A stretch of DNA of 64,000 nt from Desulfobacter curvatus DSM 3379 (GCF_000373985.1 NZ_KB893024.1:1-64000), one strand, 5' to 3'; shown: positions 8,003 through 17,100, counted from the stretch's first letter. Numbers and translations: made by a program. The notes: a model not told the origin generated them from the letters alone.

Positions 8003-8362
8003 TCGCCTAACTGTCATTGCGTTACTGATTTGGCGGATCTGAAAGCGCAAGGGGTAAACATCATCGCGCCGCCGATCTGGGCGCTGCTGACCGTTGATAA
8101 TGACAACCAGATCATTGCTTCGGAGTATGCCCTGAACGCCAAAGCGTCCGGTTTGGACATCATCACCTGGACCCTGGAGCGATCCGGTCTGCTGAAAGAA
8201 GGCGGCGGCTGGTACTACCAGAGCATTACTTCGGCCATTGACAACGACGGAGATATGCTGAAAGTGCTCAATGTGCTGGCCCAGGATGTCGGAGTCATTG
8301 GTGTGTTTTCCGACTGGCCGGCGACTGTTTCTTTCTATGCCAATTGCATGGGGTTGAAGTAG
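8003..8362 (+). pseudogene. Glycerophosphodiester phosphodiesterase (GlpQ-type), C-terminal remnant
   Basis: The frame encodes about 110 residues that match the end of GlpQ-like enzymes (SGLDIITWTLERS, GGGWYYQSI, GVFSDWPATVSFYANC). The N-terminal two thirds, with the catalytic His and Glu/Asp metal ligands, are missing, and a stop (TAG 8000-8002) lies just upstream. It is a 5'-truncated relic next to tandem structured repeats. Confidence 0.85.
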
Positions 8363-8379
8363 TAATGTGAAAAGGACTC

Positions 8380-8434
8380 GGTCTGGGCTGAATCCCGGTG
8401 CTGATAGACCAGATCAGCCCATGACTGTTTTAAA
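8380..8434 (+). repeat. Two-hairpin element, partial copy C
   Basis: Only the second hairpin is clear: GGGCTGA (8385-8391) pairs with TCAGCCC (8414-8420) around a loop containing TGATAGACCAGA. It is followed by CATGACTGTTTT. It lies 18 nt after the GlpQ remnant. Confidence 0.8.
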
Positions 8435-8480
8435 GAAGGGGGTTGGATTCGACAGCATCAAATAAGCGTGCATTTTAGGC

Positions 8481-8509
8481 TTGACATTGCCAAACATGGC
8501 CGGTTAAAT
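8481..8509 (+). promoter_or_regulatory. Sigma-70-type promoter for the PPK2 gene
   Basis: TTGACA (8481-8486) and TTAAAT (8504-8509) are separated by 17 bp, 58 nt before the ATG of the two-domain PPK2 gene. Confidence 0.6.
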
Positions 8510-8567
8510 TTTTTATTTGGTTTTGTATGAAATAAATGAGATTTAACCGACATAAAGGAGCAACTGC

Positions 8568-10103
8568 ATGTTTGAATCTGCCGAGTTGGGACATAAGATA
8601 CCTAAATCCGACTACAAGAAAGAAGTGCCTGCCCTGCGTGAGGAACTTCTCAATGTGCAGTTGGAATTGAACGAATCATCCTCTTTTCAAGTGATTATCC
8701 TAGTCGGCGGATTGGACGGTGCAGGCCGCGGAGCCACTGTGAATCTGTTGAACGAATGGATGGATCCCCGCTTTATTCAAACCCACGGCATGGGGGAACC
8801 CACGGACGAGGAACTTGATCGCCCCATGATGTGGCGGTTCTGGATGGCCTTGCCGCCAAAAGGTAAAATTGGTGTTTTCCTGGGGTCCTGGTACACGTGG
8901 CCGATGCTGAACAGGGTCCATGGCAAAACAAAGGATGCGGATCTGGAGCAGAGCATGGGCCGGGCAGTAAAATTAGAAAAAATGTTGGTGGATGAGGGGG
9001 CACTGGTCATTAAATTCTGGTTTCATCTTTCCAAGGAAGAACAGAAAAAACGACTCCAATCGCTGGAAAAAGACCCATTGACCCGTTGGAAGGTCACCAA
9101 GCGTGACTGGGAGCATTTCAAGAAGTACGACAAGTTTCGTGAAGTTTACGAAAAGGTCATTCGTCAGACCTCAACCGCTGAAGCTCCCTGGTTGATCATT
9201 GAAGGATCAGATGCCTGCTACCGGAACTTAACCGTCGGTAAGCTGATCCTCAACGCGATTCAAGAACGGTTGAACAAGGATGCTCAGCCTTCTTCGGAAA
9301 TCCTCGCTCCTCCCCTTATGCCGTCTATTGATAATGTCAACGTGTTGAAGACGTTAGATATGACGCAATCCCTAACAAAGGAGGCGTACCAGAAAAAGCT
9401 GAAAAAATACCAGAGAAAACTCAATTTGCTGATCAGGGATCCAAAGTTTAAATATACCTCAGTCATAGCCGTGTTTGAGGGCAATGACGCCGCAGGAAAA
9501 GGAGGGGCCATACGTCGTATTACAGGGGCGCTTGATGCACGCGGGTATCAGATTATCCCCATTGCCGCACCTACAGAAGAAGAAAGGGAACAGCCCTATC
9601 TCTGGAGATTCTGGCGACATTTGCCCCGTAAAGGCCGCGTAACTATATTTGACCGATCCTGGTATGGTCGAGTACTGGTGGAGCGGGTAGAGCAATTCTG
9701 TTCGGAGGCCGACTGGATGAGGGCCTACAGTGAAATAAACGAGTTTGAGTTGCAGATCACCCGTCATCGCATGGTGGTGGTCAAGTTCTGGTTGACTATT
9801 ACTAAAGAAGAGCAGTTGCAAAGATTCCATGCCAGAGAGCAAACCGGCTTCAAGCGGTTCAAAATCACGGAAGAAGACTGGCGTAATCGGAAAAAATGGG
9901 AACAGTACGAACTGGCGGTTACAGATATGGTGGACAGGACCAGCACACATTATGCCCCATGGACCATGATAGAGGCGAATAATAAATATTTTGCCCGTAT
10001 CAAAGTACTCAAGACATTGTGCACAACAATTGAGGCCAAGCTCAAGGAACTTAACGATGAAGGCGTCGATTATCTGGAAAAACCAAAGAAAAAAAAGAGA
10101 TGA
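8568..10103 (+). CDS. pap: Polyphosphate:AMP phosphotransferase (two-domain PPK2)
   Basis: The 511-aa protein is a tandem of two PPK2 kinase domains. The N-terminal one has a degenerate P-loop (GGLDGAGRG, near residue 46) and the C-terminal one an intact EGNDAAGKGG (near 305), followed by the family motif FDRSWYGRVLVERV. This matches class II PPK2 (Pap), which makes ADP from AMP with polyphosphate. The degenerate N-terminal P-loop and SWYTWPML in place of RSWYGR suggest that half is not catalytic. AAAGGAG precedes the ATG by 7 nt. It is convergent with the second ppk1, 43 bp away. Confidence 0.95.
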   Translation: MFESAELGHKIPKSDYKKEVPALREELLNVQLELNESSSFQVIILVGGLDGAGRGATVNLLNEWMDPRFIQTHGMGEPTDEELDRPMMWRFWMALPPKGKIGVFLGSWYTWPMLNRVHGKTKDADLEQSMGRAVKLEKMLVDEGALVIKFWFHLSKEEQKKRLQSLEKDPLTRWKVTKRDWEHFKKYDKFREVYEKVIRQTSTAEAPWLIIEGSDACYRNLTVGKLILNAIQERLNKDAQPSSEILAPPLMPSIDNVNVLKTLDMTQSLTKEAYQKKLKKYQRKLNLLIRDPKFKYTSVIAVFEGNDAAGKGGAIRRITGALDARGYQIIPIAAPTEEEREQPYLWRFWRHLPRKGRVTIFDRSWYGRVLVERVEQFCSEADWMRAYSEINEFELQITRHRMVVVKFWLTITKEEQLQRFHAREQTGFKRFKITEEDWRNRKKWEQYELAVTDMVDRTSTHYAPWTMIEANNKYFARIKVLKTLCTTIEAKLKELNDEGVDYLEKPKKKKR

Positions 10104-10146
10104 ACCAGATGATTGTTCCCGGGTCCCTAATAAATAAGTTGTTTAA

Positions 10147-12339
10147 TCAGGGCTTTTTTGCCTTTCTTTTGGGCTTGTGAAACCGTTTCTGCCGGGTTTT
10201 TAACAATTCCGGGCGCAGGGCCGATCCCCGGCCGGACAGGCTGGGGTTGGTCATGAAAAAGTTATGGGCATTGAAGGGTTCCTTCTCGGGTTCGATTCGG
10301 GTGTAGGTGCCGTCACTGTTCAGGGTCCAGCTTTGTTCATTATCCCTTAAATTGGCCACCATAATCTGGTCCAGGACCTGGCGGTGGACCGTGGGGGTAA
10401 GGATGGGCACCAGGGTTTCAATGCGCCGGTCAAGGTTTCTGGGCATCCAGTCTGCCGAGGATATATAAACCTTGGCATGGGGCGACGGCAATTCATGACC
10501 GTTGCCAAAGCAGGCAATTCTGGAGTGTTCCAGAAACCGGCCCACAATGGATTTCACCCGTATGTTTTCGCTGAGTCCGGGAATGCCCGGCCGCAAGCAG
10601 CAGATGCCCCGGATGACAAGGTCTACACTGACTCCTGCCTGGGATGCCTGGTAAAGGGTGTCAATGATCACCGGATCCACAAGGGAATTCATTTTTGCCC
10701 AGATATGGGCCGGTTTCCCCTGTTCGGCAAATTCGATTTCCCTTTGTATATTTTCAACAATGCGTTTGCGCAAGGTCAGGGGGGCAATGTCCAGAACTTT
10801 AAGGTTGGCTGGTTTGGCATATCCGGTCATGTAGTTGAAAATCTGCATCACTTCTGCGCAGATCTGCGGATCATGGGTGAAAAAAGAGAGATCCGTGTAA
10901 ATTTTGGCCGTAATGGGATGATAGTTGCCCGTACCAAGATGGGCATAGGATGTAAACTTGCCGTCTTCCCTGCGCACCACCAGGGAGAGCTTGGCATGGG
11001 TCTTCAGGTCAATGATTCCGTAAACCACCTGGGCTCCGGCAAGTTCCAGCTTTCTAGCCAATTCAATGTTGGCCTCTTCATCAAACCGCGCCTTGAGTTC
11101 AACCATGGCTGTAACATTTATTCCCGCCTCTGCCGCTTCCACCAGGGCCTGGACAATGGGAGAATCCTTGCTGGTGCGGTAAAGCGTCTGCTTGATGGAA
11201 ACCACGTTGCTGTCCTGGCTGGCCTGGTGGATGAACTGGACTACCACATCAAAGCTTTCATAGGGGTGGTGAACAATAATATCCTTTTTTAAGATGGCTT
11301 CAAAGCAGTCCCCGCCAAAATCCCGGATACGTTCCGGGAACCTGGCATGGTATTTTCTAAACATTAGATCCGGGCGGTCATCACATATCAGTTCCTTGAT
11401 CGCGGACAGCGCCACATATTCTGATTTGAACACATCTTCGGGGGTCATCTCGAATTGATTCGTGATGAACGTGGTTAAATTGTCCGGCATCCCGGTATCC
11501 ACCCGCAGGCGGATTACATTGCCCCGGCGGCGGCGGTTCAAGGCGGATTGGAAGGTGCGTACAAGGTCTTCAGCCGCCTCATCAATTTCAAGTTCTGAGT
11601 CGCGGATTAACTGGAACGCCCCTGATCCCGTCAACCGGTATCCGGGGAACAGGTGATCATAGAACATGCTGATGACCGATACCAGGCGGATAAAGCGAAT
11701 GGACTTGCCGGGTATCCTGATGTAACGCTTGAGCTGGGAAGGGACGATGACAAGGGCGAACATGGCATCCCCGCTCTCTTCATCTATAAGATCCATGATC
11801 ATGCCATGGCCCAGGTTGGGAATAAAGGGAAATGGATGGGCCGGATCCACAGCAAGGGGGCTGAGCACAGGGAATAGTTTTGTCTGGAATTCCAAGAGCA
11901 GGTTTTCCCGGTCCTCCATGGTAAGCTGTTCGGGCTTGACAACAAAAACATTGGCTGCCTCCAGATCAGAGGTCAGCTCCTTAATACATCCCCGGGTAAT
12001 GTTGTTGAGTTCTATGACGGCTTCTTCTATGGCCTTAAGTTGTTCGGACGGGGTCATATTGTCCGGGCTTGCACTTGTTGCGCCTTTGTTTACCTGGGCT
12101 TTAAGACCCGCCACCCGGACCATGAAAAATTCATCCAGATTGGAGGCGGAAATGGAGAGAAACCGAACACGTTCCATCAGGGGGTGGTTGGGATTCAGGG
12201 CTTCTTCAAGGACCCTGCGATTGAACTGTAGCCAGGAAAGCTCCCTGTTGATATAGCGATTGGTTGTGCTTAAATCAACAGCTTCTTCTAAAACGGTTTC
12301 TTCTAAATTGATCTCTTCTGCATCTATATCCGTTTCCAT
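10147..12339 (-). CDS. ppk1: Polyphosphate kinase 1 (second copy)
   Basis: The 730-aa protein has the same layout as the first copy: YINRELSWLQFNRRVL, LKTHAK with the active-site His, YAHLGTGNYH, LEHSRI and the canonical ISSADWMPRNLDRR. The two copies differ widely in sequence, so they are old paralogs, not a recent duplication. The N terminus begins with an acidic stretch (METDIDAEEINLEETVLEEA). AAAGGAG lies about 14 nt before the ATG, a rather long spacing. Polyphosphate synthesis from ATP, or the reverse, is expected. Confidence 0.95.
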   Translation of the reverse strand: METDIDAEEINLEETVLEEAVDLSTTNRYINRELSWLQFNRRVLEEALNPNHPLMERVRFLSISASNLDEFFMVRVAGLKAQVNKGATSASPDNMTPSEQLKAIEEAVIELNNITRGCIKELTSDLEAANVFVVKPEQLTMEDRENLLLEFQTKLFPVLSPLAVDPAHPFPFIPNLGHGMIMDLIDEESGDAMFALVIVPSQLKRYIRIPGKSIRFIRLVSVISMFYDHLFPGYRLTGSGAFQLIRDSELEIDEAAEDLVRTFQSALNRRRRGNVIRLRVDTGMPDNLTTFITNQFEMTPEDVFKSEYVALSAIKELICDDRPDLMFRKYHARFPERIRDFGGDCFEAILKKDIIVHHPYESFDVVVQFIHQASQDSNVVSIKQTLYRTSKDSPIVQALVEAAEAGINVTAMVELKARFDEEANIELARKLELAGAQVVYGIIDLKTHAKLSLVVRREDGKFTSYAHLGTGNYHPITAKIYTDLSFFTHDPQICAEVMQIFNYMTGYAKPANLKVLDIAPLTLRKRIVENIQREIEFAEQGKPAHIWAKMNSLVDPVIIDTLYQASQAGVSVDLVIRGICCLRPGIPGLSENIRVKSIVGRFLEHSRIACFGNGHELPSPHAKVYISSADWMPRNLDRRIETLVPILTPTVHRQVLDQIMVANLRDNEQSWTLNSDGTYTRIEPEKEPFNAHNFFMTNPSLSGRGSALRPELLKTRQKRFHKPKRKAKKP

Positions 12340-12544
12340 TCGTATTCCGGGGCTCCTTTAAAAATCATATGTCATTTCAGCTATGCTTTGAGTTACAATA
12401 GTGTTGTATGTATATCAGCAAATTACTAAAATTGTGTTAGGATCGAACGAAAATTAATCTTTATGATATCGGGGCTAAAGCTATTGATAACACCCTGAAA
12501 AAATGTTCAATAATGACAGTTAAGCTGTTTTAAGAGGAGAACTC

Positions 12545-13411
12545 ATGACAGATAAAAATATCGGCTTCATCGGACTGGGCGTTATGGGGCAGTCCATGGC
12601 CGGGCATATTTTGGCCGCAGGCTTCAATGTTCGTGTGTACAACCGTACAAGACAGAAGGCCGACGCCTTGGTTGATAAGGGGGCGGTCTGGTGTGACAGT
12701 GTGGCGGAGCTGGCAGGATCATCGGATGTCATTATTTCCATTGTGGGATATCCGGCAGATGTAACAGAGGTGTTCACAGGCCCGGCCGGTATCCTGGAAA
12801 ATGCCTCCGCCGGTGCCCTTGCCATTGATATGACCACATCGAATCCTGCCCTTGCAGAAAAATTGTGGGAGGAGGGGCGGCAGAAAGATATCCGTGTGCT
12901 GGATGCGCCGGTTTCCGGCGGGGATATCGGGGCTCGGAATGCGTCGCTTTCAATTATGGTGGGCGGGGAGGCGGATGATTTTTACCGTGCCCTGCCCATT
13001 TTTAAGACCATGGGAACCAATATTGTCCACCAAGGCAAGGCAGGCAGCGGCCAGCACACCAAGATGGCCAACCAGATTGCCATCGCCTCCACCATGATTG
13101 CCGTGTGTGAATCCATCTCCTATGCAAGGCACGCGGGGCTGGATCCTGAAACCGTACTTGAATCCATCGGCAAGGGCGCAGCTGCATCCTGGAGCCTGAA
13201 TAACCTTGGGCCAAAGATGATCCAGGGGGATGATGCACCGGGATTTTTCATCCGGCATTTTGTAAAGGATATGGGCATTGCCCTTTCTGCAGCCGAAACC
13301 ATGGGCATGAAGACCCCGGGCCTTGATATGGCTTACAAACTCTATAAACAGATGGAAGACCAGGGCGCCGGATTAAACGGCACCCAAGCGTTATTTCATT
13401 TGTTTGAGTAA
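12545..13411 (+). CDS. NAD(P)-dependent beta-hydroxyacid dehydrogenase (HIBADH family)
   Basis: The 288-aa protein has the Rossmann motif IGFIGLGVMGQSMAGHI at the N terminus, the substrate-binding signature VLDAPVSGGDIGARNASLSIMVGG near residue 120 and the catalytic Lys region GQHTKMANQ near 175. This is the 3-hydroxyisobutyrate / tartronate-semialdehyde / glyoxylate reductase family; substrate cannot be read from the sequence. GAGGAGA lies 4 nt before the ATG. It is convergent with the uracil permease gene, 2 bp apart. Confidence 0.88.
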   Translation: MTDKNIGFIGLGVMGQSMAGHILAAGFNVRVYNRTRQKADALVDKGAVWCDSVAELAGSSDVIISIVGYPADVTEVFTGPAGILENASAGALAIDMTTSNPALAEKLWEEGRQKDIRVLDAPVSGGDIGARNASLSIMVGGEADDFYRALPIFKTMGTNIVHQGKAGSGQHTKMANQIAIASTMIAVCESISYARHAGLDPETVLESIGKGAAASWSLNNLGPKMIQGDDAPGFFIRHFVKDMGIALSAAETMGMKTPGLDMAYKLYKQMEDQGAGLNGTQALFHLFE

Positions 13412-13413
13412 AA

Positions 13414-14646
13414 CTATTCTTTAGGCCTTGGCAGTATCACATTGAGCAGCACGCCGAGCACACCGGCAAGGCCGATACCGGACAGTTCAAAATTACCGAA
13501 CTTGACGGCCAGCCCCCCAATGCCGGAAACCAGAATCAGGGCTATGATGCTCAGATTTCGCGGTGCCACAAGATCTTCCCGGGCCTGGGCAAGGGTGTTC
13601 AAACCCACCACGGCAATGGCCCCGAACAGCAGCAGCATGATACCACCCATAACAGGGGCGGGGATGGTCTGCAGCAATGCGCCCAGCTTGCCGATAAAGG
13701 CAAGCAGGATGGCGGTAATGGCGGCCCAGGTCATGATGGCCGGGTTAAACGCACGGGTCAGGGTTACCGCGCCTGTCACTTCGGAGTAGGTGGTGTTGGG
13801 CGGGCCGCCCAGAAATGCTGCCAGAGAGGTGGCAACACCGTCGCCCAGCATGGTGTTCTGGATGCCGGGGTCTTTTAAGTAATCTTTTCCCGTAACTCTG
13901 CCGATGGCCACGATGTCGCCGAAATGCTCAATGGCCGGGGCAATGGCCACGGGAATAATATAGAAGACGGCTTGAAGGTTCCACTGGGGCAGAACAAAGG
14001 CGGGTATGGCAACCCAGGGTGCAGAGATCACGGCATCAAAACTAACCATGCCCATGACAAGGGCCACAACGTATCCCACAGCAATGCCCACCAGAATCGG
14101 GATCAGTTTTATCATGCCTCTTGCAAGCAAAGAGACCAGGACAGTGGTCGCAAGCGCAATAAAGGCCACCGTCATGGCTGCGGCCTTGGAATAGTGGTCA
14201 CTGCCGCTTGTGGCCATTCCCACGGCCACCGGTGCCAGTTTCAAGCCGATAACCATAATGACCGGGCCGGTGACCACAGCTGGGAGCACCCGCTGGATCA
14301 CTTCGCTGCCCCGTATCCTCACCAGGGTACTCAGTATGATATAAACCACGCCGGCCGCTGCCAGGCCGCACATGGTGCCGGGAATCCCCCAGGTCTCGGC
14401 GCCGTACTGGATGGGGGCGATAAAGGCAAAGGAAGAGGCCAGAAAGATGGGCACTTTGCCCCGGGTAATGACCTGGAACACCAGGGTGCCTAAGCCCGCA
14501 GTGAACAATGCCACATTGGGGTTCAGTCCTGTGAGCAAGGGCACCAGCACCAGGGCGCCAAATGCCACAAAGAGCATCTGGGCCCCCAGGAAACAGTCCT
14601 TAACCTGGAAGTTGTAATCTGTGGATGACGGCAGATTGTCTGGCAT
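13414..14646 (-). CDS. uraA: Uracil permease (UraA / NCS2 family)
   Basis: The 410-aa hydrophobic protein has about 14 membrane segments and NCS2 features: FLASSFAFIAPI near residue 80, an APAIEHFGDIVAIGRVTGKDY segment with the substrate-binding Glu, and GGPPNTTYSEVTGAVTLTR. The start at 14646 has AAGGA 9 nt upstream and is preferred to a longer frame. Downstream of upp on the same strand, it forms a uracil uptake and salvage pair, but a structured repeat (copy D) separates the two. Confidence 0.92.
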   Translation of the reverse strand: MPDNLPSSTDYNFQVKDCFLGAQMLFVAFGALVLVPLLTGLNPNVALFTAGLGTLVFQVITRGKVPIFLASSFAFIAPIQYGAETWGIPGTMCGLAAAGVVYIILSTLVRIRGSEVIQRVLPAVVTGPVIMVIGLKLAPVAVGMATSGSDHYSKAAAMTVAFIALATTVLVSLLARGMIKLIPILVGIAVGYVVALVMGMVSFDAVISAPWVAIPAFVLPQWNLQAVFYIIPVAIAPAIEHFGDIVAIGRVTGKDYLKDPGIQNTMLGDGVATSLAAFLGGPPNTTYSEVTGAVTLTRAFNPAIMTWAAITAILLAFIGKLGALLQTIPAPVMGGIMLLLFGAIAVVGLNTLAQAREDLVAPRNLSIIALILVSGIGGLAVKFGNFELSGIGLAGVLGVLLNVILPRPKE

Positions 14647-14666
14647 TTTTTTATTTTCCTTCTTAA

Positions 14667-14765
14667 ATGAGAGTACCAACCAGTTGCAGAGTTACTTTCA
14701 TGTTTTGCTGTGGGCTGGGACTGGGCGGTGATAGACCAGGTCGGCCTATGGCCGTTATTTTAACA
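14667..14765 (+). repeat. Two-hairpin intergenic element, copy D
   Basis: The first stem is ATGAGAGT (14667-14674) with ACTTTCAT (14694-14701), one G-U pair. The linker GTTTTGCTGTGGG follows. The second stem is GGGCTG (14712-14717) with CGGCCT (14742-14747), which pair through G-U wobbles, loop TGATAGACCAGG. The alternative pairing is CGGCC with GGCCG (14750-14754). It fills the gap between upp and uraA, so in the minus-strand mRNA it lies just after the upp stop codon. Confidence 0.82.
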
Positions 14766-15392
14766 TTACTTGGTGCCGAATATTTTATCCCCGGCATCCC
14801 CCAACCCGGGCAGAATATATCCCACGTCGTTAAGGCGCGCATCAATGCTTGCCGTGTAGATGTCAACGTCAGGGTGTTTTCTCTCCACTGCTGCAATGCC
14901 CTCCGGGGCGGCCACAAGAAACAGCCCCTTGATCCTTTTGCATCCGGCTTCTTTGAGCAGGTCAATGGTGGCGATTAAAGTCCCGCCGGTGGCCAGCATG
15001 GGGTCCAGGATCAGTGCGGTACGCTCTTCCATGGCAGAGGCGGTTTTAAAATAGTACTGTACAGGCTTTAACGTCTCTTCATTTCTATAAAATCCCACCA
15101 CAGACACCTTGGCAGAAGGGATCAGGTCAAGCACCCCGTCCATCATGCCTAAACCCGCTCTCAAGATGGGAACAATGGTAATTTTTTTACCTTTTATTAT
15201 TTCGATCTCAACCTCTCCTGCCCAGCCCTCGATGACCTTTTGCTCGGTCTCAAGATCCTGGGTGGCTTCGTAGGTGAGCAGGCGGGCCACTTCCGAGGCC
15301 AGATCCCTGAAATCCTTGGTGCTGATATCTTTTTGACGCATCAACCCCAGCTTATGTTTTATTAGCGGATGGTCCTCCACATATACGGGCAT
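14766..15392 (-). CDS. upp: Uracil phosphoribosyltransferase
   Basis: The 208-aa protein has the PRPP-binding motif LILDPMLATGGTL near residue 128 and the uracil-binding C-terminal segment NDVGYILPGLGDAGDKIFGT. It converts uracil and PRPP to UMP. Length and motifs are canonical. AAGGGAGG lies 4 nt before the ATG. It precedes the uracil permease gene on the same strand. Confidence 0.96.
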   Translation of the reverse strand: MPVYVEDHPLIKHKLGLMRQKDISTKDFRDLASEVARLLTYEATQDLETEQKVIEGWAGEVEIEIIKGKKITIVPILRAGLGMMDGVLDLIPSAKVSVVGFYRNEETLKPVQYYFKTASAMEERTALILDPMLATGGTLIATIDLLKEAGCKRIKGLFLVAAPEGIAAVERKHPDVDIYTASIDARLNDVGYILPGLGDAGDKIFGTK

Positions 15393-15448
15393 ATCGCCTC
15401 CCTTTATTTGACAACATTAATATACAGGGTGAATCCTGACAAGATTAG

Positions 15449-15505
15449 TAAACCCGGATTTCTTAGTCAAGCTTATTTATGCGGGGTTCTGGGCAATTAC
15501 CTTGC
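15449..15505 (+). repeat. About 55-bp dispersed repeat, copy 1
   Basis: CCGGATTTCTTAGTCAAG and the following ATTTATGCGGGG...GGGCAA match 22974-23030 at roughly three quarters of positions. Both copies lie upstream of minus-strand operons (upp here, the SPFH operon there). Confidence 0.6.
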
Positions 15506-15635
15506 CTGCAATTTAATGCCAATTTTAATTGAGTCCATTCCCTGGAACAGTTATATTTATTCTTGCGTTTCGTTATCAAGAAGGCTTAACCTTCAACATA
15601 TTCATGTTATCTGGTTAGATTAGCCAAAGGAAATA

Positions 15636-15902
15636 ATGGACATAAATCTCAGAAATGAACTTGTAGCGATGGCTGATGAAGATCAACGGATCTTGAAAGA
15701 ACTGCACGATAACGGTGAACTCGGAACTAAAAATATGGCACTCAATTTGACATTATCAAAAACGGGGAGGTCGTGCCTCTTCCCATTGAAAATCCTCAGA
15801 TTGTTGATAGGTTACGAGAAGAAATTGGTTTAGATTCTTTAGCCGAAAGAACAAAACAAATGCAGAAGATTCAAAATGAAAGGATTAAAAACAGAAAAAA
15901 AT
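15636..15902 (+). pseudogene. DUF6624-like protein remnant
   Basis: The first frame gives MDINLRNELVAMADEDQRIL and is then interrupted. A different frame from about 15731 gives KYGTQFDIIKNGEVVPLPIE and REEIGLDSLAERTKQMQKIQ before a stop at 15900-15902. These match the two ends of DUF6624-type proteins (MxxxDQ start; YGTQ...P-IED...R...GL end), but the middle is deleted and the parts are out of frame near 15730. Function unknown. Confidence 0.6.
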
Positions 15903-15992
15903 AATTGTTAGAAAGGATGTCTTCACTTTCAAAGATGTTCCATCTTTGTATTCATTTCTATGTACATTAATTGAAAAGGAGATTCATATGTT

Positions 15993-16826
15993 ATGAAAAG
16001 GTTTTATTCGTTGTTGGGACGTTTCAAAAAGATTTTAATGGTTGGTGTTGCCCTGGTTCTGCTCAGCTCGGCCAACGCATTTGCGGCCACATATTTTATT
16101 TATGATGACTGGGGCGGAACATGGACGGATGTGGATAAGTCAGGGGCTGACGACTCATCGCTTTGTTGGGCTGCCGCTTCATCAAATGTTCTCAATTATA
16201 CTGGCTGGGGTGCTGTGGCCGGCAGTTCTGCGGCTGATCTTTTTAGTTATTTTAACAATGCATTCAGTAACGGGGGCAGCCTTGAAAATTATGCTTATGA
16301 GTGGTGGTTTTCCGGAACCTATGTTCCCCAGGGGGAAAGTGACTGGGCCCAGGTAGAAGATCCCAGTGCAGGTGCTTTTTATACTGATTTGGACGTTGAT
16401 GATTATATGAGGGTTGAAGCCGCTGGTGCCGACGGTTTCAGCAATGCATTGTCCTTGATTGACGCGTGGATGGAGGAAGGCTACGGTGTCTCTTTAGGTA
16501 TATTTAACGCAGATATAGGAGGGCACTCCATCACTGCCTGGGGCTTTGAATATGATGAGTTGGGCAATTATACAGGAATCTATGTTACGGACTCAGATGA
16601 TAACGGATGGGACTACTATGGCCTCCAGCATTACGCGTTAAGCTTAGTTGAAGGCCTTTGGTATCTTGATGGAAACGGAGGCTATTATAGTGGTGACGCC
16701 GATTTCATCAGCGATGTGGTTGGTTTAAAGATTATGACGTCAGCCGTGCCTGTACCGTCATCACTGTTGTTGACTTTTTGTGGGTTGTTGTTTTGTGCAG
16801 GTGCAGGCATGAGAAGAAGAATTTAA
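15993..16826 (+). CDS. Secreted PEP-CTERM protein with IdeS/Mac-like cysteine protease fold
   Basis: The 277-aa protein has a Sec signal peptide (FKKILMVGVALVLLSSANAFA). A possible catalytic triad follows: Cys58 in SSLCWAAASSNVL, His178 in IGGHSITAWGF and Asp200/202 in VTDSDDN, the order and spacing of IdeS/papain-like proteases. The C terminus is a PEP-CTERM sorting tail: VPVPSSLLLTF, a hydrophobic helix and RRR. Such tails are processed by exosortase during export to the outer surface. The start overlaps a two-codon frame (ATG TTA TGA, 15988-15996) that sits at better distance from the AAAAGGAG, so initiation may involve reinitiation. Proteolysis is inferred. Confidence 0.75.
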   Translation: MKRFYSLLGRFKKILMVGVALVLLSSANAFAATYFIYDDWGGTWTDVDKSGADDSSLCWAAASSNVLNYTGWGAVAGSSAADLFSYFNNAFSNGGSLENYAYEWWFSGTYVPQGESDWAQVEDPSAGAFYTDLDVDDYMRVEAAGADGFSNALSLIDAWMEEGYGVSLGIFNADIGGHSITAWGFEYDELGNYTGIYVTDSDDNGWDYYGLQHYALSLVEGLWYLDGNGGYYSGDADFISDVVGLKIMTSAVPVPSSLLLTFCGLLFCAGAGMRRRI

Positions 16827-17100
16827 GCGCTTAAAAGAATATTACGCAAAAAGAGAGATTTTCAGAGTGCACCCTGATCCAAAAAGTCGGGGCCGTTTTG
16901 TGGTAATTGTAGGCATCATTCTTGCCGTTGCCTGGCCTGACATGGCACTCGAAATTACCAGATAATTCTGACGATACTGCCTGTTAGAACCAGACTCGGC
17001 CCCTCAGCTCAATGGATGGGTCGAATCAAGCCGATTGTTCAAAAAAGCTTTTGATTAACAAATCGTTACACGAGTTTGCTTGGTCCGACTCTATGGCCGG

